Source: Erwinia aphidicola (lineage in GTDB: Bacteria; Pseudomonadota; Gammaproteobacteria; Enterobacterales; Enterobacteriaceae). From it: a DNA stretch of 64,000 nt. Within the stretch, counting starts at the first letter, position 1. Each line of letters starts with the position of its first letter. The stretch lies in NCBI RefSeq assembly GCF_014773485.1, contig NZ_JACXBP010000007.1:1-64000 (forward strand). The letters are read 5' to 3'. Below, one piece after another: positions 58,479 through 64,000 of the stretch. The position numbers and the translations under genes are program-made. The notes beneath the pieces are model-generated. The model did no database searches. It was not told where the DNA came from and saw only the letters and a program-made list of their open reading frames with translations.

Positions 58479-59197
58479 CAGACGGCTCCTGTCACGTTAA
58501 AGCGTTCGATATTCTGCAAGGCGCGCAGGTTCTCCGGGCGCGAGGTTTTACAGCCTTCCAGCATCTGTTCATCGTGGGCATCTCGCAGCGCCAGCTGCAC
58601 CGGGCGCGGCGCATAGTGCGGGTTCGGGTCCATCGGATGCTGCAGCGCGGTGAGCACCACCAGCGTGTTCATCGGGGCGTACAGCTCAACCACGCTGCCC
58701 GGCGCGGAGTGGTTCTGATGAAACTGGAAGCTGCCCGCTTCATCAACGCTCACTTTACTGAACAGGTTAAGCACCATCAGCAGGTCTTCCAGCCGCAGGT
58801 CCCACTTGCCCAGCTCCACCAGCAGATTATCGCTGCCGTTGCGGTAGAAGCCGTTGCGCAGCTCCTGATAGCGGCCGTCGCCGTATTTCTCTGCCACTTC
58901 TGCCGCATTCAGCACGCCGCCAAAGCAGTCGTGCCAGCCGCAGGTATCGGTCACCATGGCCGCCAGCACGCGCCCCATATCTGAGTAGAGGCAGTGCCCG
59001 GCGGTCAGTCTGGCGGTGTGCTGCCCTTTCAGCGTATCCGGCAGGTTCAGGCGTTCACTTTTCTCATCGGCATTCAGCAGCATCAGGCTGACGTTGGCGC
59101 CGCCTTCAAGATCGGTAAGGCGCAGTAGCTGGCCCTTTTTTATCACCAGTGAGGTGTGGCCGCCGCCGGGTAAGGTCTCTTCATAGAGGTGCGTCAT
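58478..59197 (-). CDS. Carboxyguanidine deiminase subunit (DUF1989, urea carboxylase-associated protein 1)
   Basis: A 239-residue DUF1989 protein and partner of the following gene. GGGHTSLVIKKGQLLRLTDL, SDMGRVLAAMVTDTCGWHDC then FGG (Cys, His, Cys) and LNLFSKVSVDEAGSFQFHQN are the matching blocks; HSAPGSVVELYAPMNTLVVL ends the core. AGGAG lies eight bases before the ATG, which overlaps the end of the ATPase gene by 17 bases. It acts in the cytoplasm after the carboxylase to yield allophanate and ammonia, by analogy with CgdAB. Confidence 0.9.
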   Translation of the reverse strand: MTHLYEETLPGGGHTSLVIKKGQLLRLTDLEGGANVSLMLLNADEKSERLNLPDTLKGQHTARLTAGHCLYSDMGRVLAAMVTDTCGWHDCFGGVLNAAEVAEKYGDGRYQELRNGFYRNGSDNLLVELGKWDLRLEDLLMVLNLFSKVSVDEAGSFQFHQNHSAPGSVVELYAPMNTLVVLTALQHPMDPNPHYAPRPVQLALRDAHDEQMLEGCKTSRPENLRALQNIERFNVTGAV

Positions 59198-59999
59198 GGG
59201 AAATCTCCTGAGTGGATGGGTGGGCGAAAGCCGTTGGGTGCATCAGCACTTCAGCGGGCTGACGGCGCTGCCGCAGTCGGGTTTCGTTCAGCGGCAGGTC
59301 ATAAGTAATGCGTGCGCCCCAGGCGTTGGGTTCGTGCGGGTCAATGCGCACTTTGTCGAACACCAGCAGGCGCGTGCCGAGGTTAAAGCCCTCCGACAGG
59401 TCATGCGTCACCATAAACACCGTCAGCGCGGTTTCCTGCCACAGCTCCAGCAGCAGGCTGTGCATATCCTTACGGATGCCGGGATCGAGTGCGCCAAAAG
59501 GCTCATCGAGCAGCAGAATGCGCGGCTGCATGATGAACGCCTGGGCGATCGCCAGCCGCTGCTGCATGCCGCCGGAGAGCTGCGCCGGATATTTCTTTAA
59601 CGCCTGCCCCAGCCCCACGCGCTCCAGCATCGCGGCCGCCTGCTGGCGCGCCGCCTGTTTACGCCTGCCGAACAGCCGGCCACAGAAGCGCGCAGCGGGC
59701 AGCTCCAGCCCGATGGCAACGTTATCCAGCACGTTAAGGTGTGGAAAGACCGAATAGCGCTGAAACACCACGCCGCGGCTGGCGTCCGGTTCCGCAGGCA
59801 GGGTTTCGCCCTGTAGCGTGATGCTGCCGCGGCTTGGCTTCTCCTGGCCCAGCAGCAGGCGCAGGAAGGTCGATTTACCGCAGCCGGAGGCACCGACCAT
59901 GGTGCAGAACTCCCCTTCGTTGATGCTCAGGTTGAGGTTCTCCAGCACCACGTGGTTGCCATACTCCTGCCAGATGTTGTTGATGTTGATAAAGCTCAT
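59181..59999 (-). CDS. ABC transporter ATPase, SsuB/TauB-like, of the guanidine operon
   Basis: A 272-residue ATPase: Walker A GASGCGKST, Q-loop FQRYSVF, signature LSGGMQQR, Walker B ILLLDEPFGALDP and switch VTHDLSEG. I choose ATG 59999 (MSFININNIWQEYGNHVVLE), because it overlaps the permease TGA (ATGA); the frame is open to 60029. The C-terminus has an unusual extension of about 30 residues after LLVFDKVRIDP. With its permease and binding protein it belongs to the nitrate/sulfonate/taurine-type importers found beside guanidine carboxylase genes. Confidence 0.92.
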   Translation of the reverse strand: MSFININNIWQEYGNHVVLENLNLSINEGEFCTMVGASGCGKSTFLRLLLGQEKPSRGSITLQGETLPAEPDASRGVVFQRYSVFPHLNVLDNVAIGLELPAARFCGRLFGRRKQAARQQAAAMLERVGLGQALKKYPAQLSGGMQQRLAIAQAFIMQPRILLLDEPFGALDPGIRKDMHSLLLELWQETALTVFMVTHDLSEGFNLGTRLLVFDKVRIDPHEPNAWGARITYDLPLNETRLRQRRQPAEVLMHPTAFAHPSTQEISHDAPL

Positions 60000-60811
60000 G
60001 ATTTCTCTCCCTGGGCCCACGGGAAGCACCAGCGGTTAAGGCGGCGCAGGCCAAGGTCCATCAGCCAGGCCAGCAGCGTGATCCAGAACACATAAGGCAG
60101 GATCACATCCATCGCCATATAGCGGCGCACGAGGAAAATGCGGTAGCCCAGCCCGGCAGTCGAGGAGATCGCCTCCGCGGAGATCAGGAACAGCCACGCG
60201 GAACCCAGCAGCAGGCGCAGCGAGGTCAGCAGCCGGGTCAGCAGCTGTGGCAGCACCACGCGCAGCACCACCGTCCAGCTATTGGCCCCCAGCGTTTGCG
60301 CTTTAATCAGGATCTCCTGCGGGATCTCCCGCGCCCGCTGTTCAAGGTCGCGCGCCAGCATCGGCGTAATGCCAATGACGATCAGCATGATTTTCGACAG
60401 CTCATCGAGTCCGAAGACGATAAACAGCACCGGCAGGATAGCCAGCGGAGGCACCATCGACAGCACGGTCATAAACGACGACAGCGGCGAGCGCCACATT
60501 GGAAACACCCCGGCGGCAATGCCGAAGGCCAGTCCGAGCAGCGAGGCGATGCCCAGCCCCAGCAGCAGGCGGCCAAGACTGACGGAGGTATCCATCCACA
60601 GCAGATAGTCGCCGCTGCGCTTGTCCGGGGTGAACGCCATGCGCTGCACCGCGTCGATCATCTGCCCGAGTCCTGGCAGCAGTTTGTCGTGCGGGTTGGC
60701 ATCCAGCCGCACGGCGGAGCCGATGAAATAGGCGGCGATCGCCAGAATAAACGGCAGCAGCACCAGCATCAGATGCATGCCTCTGTCGGGATGACGATTC
60801 ATTTGCCGCAT
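59996..60811 (-). CDS. ABC transporter permease, SsuC/TauC-like, of the guanidine operon
   Basis: A 271-residue permease with about six hydrophobic segments. The EAA-type region reads ILIKAQTLGANSWTVVLRVV, and AWLFLISAEAISSTAGLGYR is characteristic of the SsuC/TauC/NrtB type. GAGGAG lies nine bases before ATG 60811. It overlaps the ATPase start by four bases. It should import guanidine or a guanidine-containing compound, judged only from the operon. Confidence 0.9.
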   Translation of the reverse strand: MRQMNRHPDRGMHLMLVLLPFILAIAAYFIGSAVRLDANPHDKLLPGLGQMIDAVQRMAFTPDKRSGDYLLWMDTSVSLGRLLLGLGIASLLGLAFGIAAGVFPMWRSPLSSFMTVLSMVPPLAILPVLFIVFGLDELSKIMLIVIGITPMLARDLEQRAREIPQEILIKAQTLGANSWTVVLRVVLPQLLTRLLTSLRLLLGSAWLFLISAEAISSTAGLGYRIFLVRRYMAMDVILPYVFWITLLAWLMDLGLRRLNRWCFPWAQGEKS

Positions 60812-60834
60812 GGCGTTGGCTCCTCTGTGTGGGG

Positions 60835-61893
60835 TTATAGCTTGCCGTCGGCGGCCATCTTCAGAAAGCTGTCGTCAAAGCGCAGTTTGACGTTGCTGCT
60901 GTCGCCCTGGGTGACGTTGCCGGGGAAGCGCATGCCGATAAAGTCAGCACTCTGCGCGCCGTCGCCAAGCAGCCCTTTCTCAAATGAGAAGCGGGCCACG
61001 CGCTGCATGGTTTTCGCCAGTTCGGCATCGCTAATAAATTTCAGGTTGTCGGCGGGGGTGTAAAACAGGTGGGTGGTTTTCAGCTGCGCCTGGTAGCCTT
61101 TCAGATCAGTGCCGGAAGCGGCTGCCATTGCATTCAGGGCATCGCTATCACCCGCTTTCATTTTGCTCATCATCTCGTACCAGGCCCCGGTCAGGGCTTT
61201 GCCAAGCGCCGGGTTATCCTTCAGCACGTCACTGTTGACTACCATCATATCGATCAGCTCGCCCGGCACCTGCGAGGACTCAAATACTTCCGTGGTATCC
61301 GGCGTGGCTTTGATAGCGGAGAGCTGAGGGTTCCAGGCCACGGCCGCCTGCACGCTGCTGGTGGCAAACGCCGAGACGATATCAGCATCAGAGGTGTTTA
61401 CCACCGTGACATCTTTCTCGGCCAGGCCCGCTTTCTCCAGCCCGCGCACCAGCAGATAGTGTGATACCGACAGTTCCGGCAGGTAGACCTTCATCCCTTT
61501 CAGATCGTTGAGGGTCTTGCCCTTGCCTTTCAGCACGATGCCGTCATTGCCCTCAGAGTAGCTACCCAGGATCAGCGCGGTACTGTCAACGCCCCCGGCG
61601 GCAGGAATGGTAAGCGCATCCATGTTGGTCATGGTGCAGCCATCAAACTGCCCGGCAGTGTACTGGTTAATGGATTCGATATAGTCGTTAAGCTGGGTGA
61701 CGTGGATTTTAATGCCATATTTAGCCGCCCACTTGTCGATGATGCCAGAGGTGGCGATCTGGCCCCACGGCATCCAGCCGGCGTAAATGGTCCAGCAGAC
61801 GTTGAACTCTTTTTTGGCGACAGCCTGTGAGGGAATGCTGGCCAGCGCGGTAACGCTGAGAAGGCAAATGCTGAGGATGTGAGAAAGTTTCAT
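60835..61893 (-). CDS. ABC transporter substrate-binding protein of the guanidine operon
   Basis: A 352-residue periplasmic binding protein of the SsuA/TauA-like type. The signal peptide is MKLSHILSICLLSVTALASI through SQAVA. The mature part opens KKEFNVCWTIYAGWMPWGQI and contains QYTAGQFDGCTMTNMDALTI, typical of urea carboxylase-linked binding proteins. I take ATG 61893, with GAGG six bases upstream. The open frame reaches 62010, but that part is the riboswitch RNA. It is the first gene of the operon and probably binds guanidine or a relative. Confidence 0.92.
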   Translation of the reverse strand: MKLSHILSICLLSVTALASIPSQAVAKKEFNVCWTIYAGWMPWGQIATSGIIDKWAAKYGIKIHVTQLNDYIESINQYTAGQFDGCTMTNMDALTIPAAGGVDSTALILGSYSEGNDGIVLKGKGKTLNDLKGMKVYLPELSVSHYLLVRGLEKAGLAEKDVTVVNTSDADIVSAFATSSVQAAVAWNPQLSAIKATPDTTEVFESSQVPGELIDMMVVNSDVLKDNPALGKALTGAWYEMMSKMKAGDSDALNAMAAASGTDLKGYQAQLKTTHLFYTPADNLKFISDAELAKTMQRVARFSFEKGLLGDGAQSADFIGMRFPGNVTQGDSSNVKLRFDDSFLKMAADGKL

Positions 61894-62042
61894 TGTAACC
61901 TCGGTTTTTGACGGAAAAGGGGCAGCGCGACACCTGTGGTGTTGCTGTCTCCCGGGCTTTTCTCCCGCCGTGTAACCCCAACCGAGGTCGCCAGCTCTCG
62001 GACCAGTCATCCACCTGCGTGGACCGGAACCCTAGCCTGCTA
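61894..62042 (-). ncRNA. Guanidine-I (ykkC) riboswitch and expression platform
   Basis: On the minus strand the conserved elements occur in order: CTAGGGTTCCG near 62035, CTGGTCCGAGAG near 62005, ACACGG near 61972, and GGAGAAAAGCCCGGGAGA ending at 61948. These are the strongly conserved parts of the guanidine-I aptamer. Behind it ACAGCAACACC and GGTGTCGCGCTG (61922-61949) can form a hairpin followed by CCCCTTTT, a possible terminator using the end of the aptamer. ACCTCGGTT at 61988-61980 is complementary to AACCGAGGT at the ribosome-binding site (61906-61898), so control of translation is also possible. Confidence 0.95.
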
Positions 62043-62085
62043 TTGTGTTCAGTTATCTGTGTAACGCTGCTGCTATCATTACCTC

Positions 62086-62101
62086 AGCAAGAGTTGTGCC
62101 A
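62086..62101 (-). promoter_or_regulatory. Sigma-54 promoter of the guanidine operon
   Basis: On the minus strand TGGCACAACTCTTGCT fits TGGCAC-N5-TTGCW without mismatch and has GG-N10-GC spacing. Transcription would start near 62075, about 35 bases before the aptamer. Confidence 0.88.
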
Positions 62102-62184
62102 GCTTTAAAAGTCCCGGTAATCAGTGAATTCGCGTTTTCGCAGGTTATACGCGTTCCGCATTGGGGCATCATTTTCTGGCAGGC

Positions 62185-62201
62185 TGCATCAGCGCGGTGC
62201 A
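62185..62201 (-). promoter_or_regulatory. NtrC-like enhancer site
   Basis: On the minus strand TGCACCGCGCTGATGCA matches the NtrC palindrome TGCACC-N5-GGTGCA at 11 of 12 fixed positions. Its centre is about 118 bases upstream of the predicted start, the normal enhancer distance. A further right-half-type GGTGCA lies 50 bases on at 62246. Confidence 0.65.
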
Positions 62202-62283
62202 GGCTTCAGGGACGGGCATGCCCGTCCACTACGAAAAATGTGCTCGGTGCAGGCGTCAGGATGGATATGCCTGTCCCCTACCA
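62196..62283. repeat. Imperfect 50-bp tandem pair with palindromes upstream of the guanidine operon
   Basis: GGTGCAGGC.TCAGG begins at 62196 and again at 62246. The first is followed by GGACGGGCATGCCCGTCC (perfect palindrome) and ACTAC, the second by the decayed form GGATGGATATGCCTGTCC and CCTACC. Confidence 0.75.
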
Positions 62284-62356
62284 AAACTCGCTTGCCCGAC
62301 GGGAAGCGGGTAACTACCCTTGATGTACTCTGTTTTCCCGGAAGGTAAAAATAACA

Positions 62357-63637
62357 ATGACAAAGCCTGAGCAGTTAAGAAAGAAAGCGCTGGTGGCGGG
62401 CGCGGTGGGTAACTTTATTGAGTGGTATGAGTTTGCCGTGTACGGCTTTCTGGCCACGGTGATTGCGCAGAACTTCTTTACGCTTCAGGGCGAATCGGCG
62501 ATGACGGGTATCATCCTGACCTGGGCTTCTTTTGCCGTTGCCTTCTTCTTCCGTCCGCTCGGGGCGATTATCTTTGGCCGCATCGGCGACAGAATCGGCC
62601 GCAAGCCGACGCTGGTTGCGGTGTTGATCCTGATGACGCTGGCGACCGCCGCGATCGGTTTCGTGCCGGTTTATGCCTCGATTGGCGTCGCCGCCCCGCT
62701 GCTGCTGACCCTGTTACGCATCCTTCAGGGGCTGTTCGCCGGCGGCGAGTACGGCGGCGCCGTCTCCCTGATGACGGAGTTTGCCCCCAAGGGCAAGCGC
62801 GGGCTGTATGGCGCCTGGCAATCCCTGACCGTGGCGTTTGGCCTGCTGGCGGGTGCGGCGGTGGTCGCCACGCTCTCTGCCGTGATGAGCCCGGAGTCAC
62901 TGCATGCCTGGGGCTGGCGCATCCCCTTTATTAGCGCGCTGCCGATGGGGCTGGTCGCACTCTGGCTGCGTATGCAGCTGGAAGAGACTCCGACCTTTAG
63001 CAATACGCAGCGTGCAGCCAGCCCACCCACGGCAGCGCGCAGCGGGCTGGTGCTGAGCGTCATTCTGCTGGGTATCGGCCGCGTTATGGTGTGGTCGGCG
63101 GCGGGTTATACCTACCTGGTGGTGATGCCCACCTACCTGCAGTCGGTGCTGCATACCGGGCTGAATCAGGCGCTGGTTATCGCGGTGCTGTCGAATATCG
63201 GCTTCGCCCTCACCATCCTGCCTGCCGGCATACTCAGCGACCGCATCGGCCGCAAACCGGTAATGATTGCGGCCAGCGTGCTGCTGCTGGTGTGCGCGTG
63301 GCCGCTGCTGAAGGTATTGCAGATGCCGGATATTGGCCTGCTGGTGAAATGCCTGATCGTGCTGTTTGCCGGGGCGATGGTCGGCATGCTTGCCGGTCCC
63401 GGGCCTGCCATGCTGGCGGAAATGTTCCCCACCCACGTACGTTATACCGGGCTGGGGCTGGCTTACTCCCTCTCCAATGCGCTGTTTTCCGGCTGTGCAG
63501 GCCTGATTATCAGCGGGCTGATTAAGCAGACCGGCAACAACGATATCCCGGCTTACTATGTGATTGTGACTGCGGCCATCAGCATTCTGGCGCTGATGAG
63601 CCTGCGGCGCGACGATCATCTGCGTTCGCTGGAGTAA
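62357..63637 (+). CDS. MFS transporter, metabolite:H+ symporter (MHS/ProP-ShiA type)
   Basis: A 426-residue major facilitator with about 12 hydrophobic segments. The opening GAVGNFIEWYEFAVYGFLAT is the hallmark of MHS members (ProP, ShiA, KgtP and citrate carriers). FFFRPLGAIIFGRIGDRIGR and the second ILSDRIGRKP-type loop are motif A copies; LRILQGLFAGGEYGGAVSLM is also typical. AAGG is about 11 bases before the ATG. It is divergent from the guanidine operon with the repeats and enhancer region between, so a link to guanidine use is possible but not shown. The substrate is probably an organic acid or a compatible solute. Confidence 0.9.
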   Translation: MTKPEQLRKKALVAGAVGNFIEWYEFAVYGFLATVIAQNFFTLQGESAMTGIILTWASFAVAFFFRPLGAIIFGRIGDRIGRKPTLVAVLILMTLATAAIGFVPVYASIGVAAPLLLTLLRILQGLFAGGEYGGAVSLMTEFAPKGKRGLYGAWQSLTVAFGLLAGAAVVATLSAVMSPESLHAWGWRIPFISALPMGLVALWLRMQLEETPTFSNTQRAASPPTAARSGLVLSVILLGIGRVMVWSAAGYTYLVVMPTYLQSVLHTGLNQALVIAVLSNIGFALTILPAGILSDRIGRKPVMIAASVLLLVCAWPLLKVLQMPDIGLLVKCLIVLFAGAMVGMLAGPGPAMLAEMFPTHVRYTGLGLAYSLSNALFSGCAGLIISGLIKQTGNNDIPAYYVIVTAAISILALMSLRRDDHLRSLE

Positions 63638-63645
63638 TCGCCAGC

Positions 63646-63709
63646 GGGTCAGGCATGCCTTACCCCGGCAAACAGGTGCCGGCGTCGTAGGGGTCGGGCA
63701 TGCCGACCC
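63646..63709. repeat. Two dispersed palindromes after the MFS gene
   Basis: GGGTCAGGCATGCCTTACCC lies at 63646-63665. GTAGGGGTCGGGCATGCCGACCC lies at about 63687-63709. They fill the gap between the MFS gene and the converging aminotransferase gene. Confidence 0.75.
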
Positions 63710-63746
63710 GCTCGCCTCCTGTAAAAACCCCCCTCTCCGGTAGCGG

Positions 63747-64000
63747 TTAAAGATGCTGTTTCAGCACCTTTCCGAGGGTCGCAATCCCTTTAACTATGTT
63801 CTCGTCGCTGTGCGTCGAGTAGCTGAAGCGGGCGAAGTTATGGCGCTGCAGCGTGGGGAAGAAACTCCCGCCAGGCACATAGGCGACTTTCGCCTCGGGT
63901 ATCGCATGGTGCAGCATAAACTGCGCGGTATCGACCCCTTGCGGGAACTCCAGCCAGGTAAACAGGCCACCGTCGGGGTTGGTGAAGCTGATGGTCTGCG
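63747..64000 (-). CDS. Class I/II PLP-dependent aminotransferase, C-terminal fragment
   Basis: The last 84 codons of a gene that starts outside the window. Read leftward they include ISFTNPDGGLFTWLEFPQGV, DTAQFMLHHAIPEAKVAYVP, GGSFFPTLQRHNFARFSYST and a terminal HSDENIVKGIATLGKVLKQH-L. The pattern PGGSFF ... N-x-R-x-x-x-S, with the Arg that binds the substrate carboxylate, is typical of the small domain of fold type I aminotransferases of the 2-aminoadipate (LysN)/MocR-like group. A MocR-type regulator with the same domain cannot be excluded without the N-terminus. Confidence 0.8.
   Translation of the reverse strand, partial: QTISFTNPDGGLFTWLEFPQGVDTAQFMLHHAIPEAKVAYVPGGSFFPTLQRHNFARFSYSTHSDENIVKGIATLGKVLKQHL

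Noticed and set aside
61894-62010. N-terminal extension of the guanidine-operon binding protein to ATG 62010
   Set aside because: This stretch is the guanidine-I riboswitch. The signal peptide and ribosome-binding site place the start at 61893.
62185-62201. Reading the GGTGCA motifs at 62196 and 62246 only as parts of the tandem repeat
   Set aside because: They do belong to the repeat, but the full 17-bp palindrome with correct spacing from a sigma-54 promoter makes an NtrC role worth keeping. The second copy lacks its left half and is not called.

Overview
The window (about 56-58% G+C) is a chromosomal stretch of a plant- or environment-associated member of the Enterobacterales, most like Erwinia/Pantoea (Erwiniaceae). 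Signs of this are srfA/srfB-type virulence genes, an inducible ampR-ampC pair, E. coli-like Mqo, ArsRBC, CscA/CscB, BluF, YciF and LplA, and a family of short GC-rich palindromes (cores such as GGGTCGGGCATGCCCGACCC and GGGCCGACC-loop-GGTCGGCCC, often followed by CTAC) scattered between genes. I saw no rRNA, tRNA, CRISPR, prophage or insertion sequence.

Layout. 1-7.5 kb: end of a srf operon, a hexapeptide acetyltransferase, a lipoprotein, malate:quinone oxidoreductase, and an ECF sigma/anti-sigma pair behind a decayed cytochrome b561 gene. 7.5-11.2 kb: AmpC beta-lactamase with divergent AmpR, an SDR and a GFA-type zinc protein. 11.2-19.8 kb: one 2864-residue cyclic beta-1,2-glucan synthase homologue. 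19.9-21.6 kb: two small genes and a UV-damage endonuclease. 21.6-30.1 kb: a catabolic cluster of unknown substrate (flavin reductase, metal-ligand-free creatinase-fold hydrolase, PotABCD-type ABC importer, TIM-barrel enzyme, GntR regulator). 30-38.4 kb: MFS exporter, BLUF-EAL photoreceptor, YciF, metallophosphoesterase, arsRBC, GNAT. 38.5-42.5 kb: sucrose regulon cscABR. 43-44 kb: VOC and GNAT genes bracketed by two copies of a 57-58 bp element. 44.2-50.5 kb: MetNIQ-type importer with three organosulfur monooxygenase-like genes. 50.9-54.1 kb: GlxA-type regulator, GAPDH, lipoate ligase. 54.2-62.1 kb: guanidine-degradation operon. 62.4-64 kb: MHS-type transporter and the end of an aminotransferase gene.

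Two regions deserve most attention. (1) The 21.6-30.1 kb cluster has facing sigma-54-type promoters of almost identical sequence (TGGCATGCGGCTTGCA and TGGCATGCGCCTTGCA), one for the importer operon and one for the TIM-barrel gene. A TTCGCA/TGCGAA palindrome and a 12-bp direct repeat lie between them. The hydrolase keeps the M24 fold signature but appears to have lost the metal ligands. Together this suggests nitrogen-source catabolism of a compound I cannot name. (2) The guanidine operon combines a consensus -24/-12 promoter, an upstream NtrC-like site and a guanidine-I (ykkC) riboswitch. Its variable segment is complementary to the first gene's ribosome-binding site. It encodes the carboxylase and both DUF1989 partners but no allophanate hydrolase.

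The palindromes have also changed coding sequence: the C-terminal tails of AmpR and the UV endonuclease are translated from them. Coordinates, motifs and translations were read from the sequence. Family assignments rest on recognised motifs, and no database search was run.
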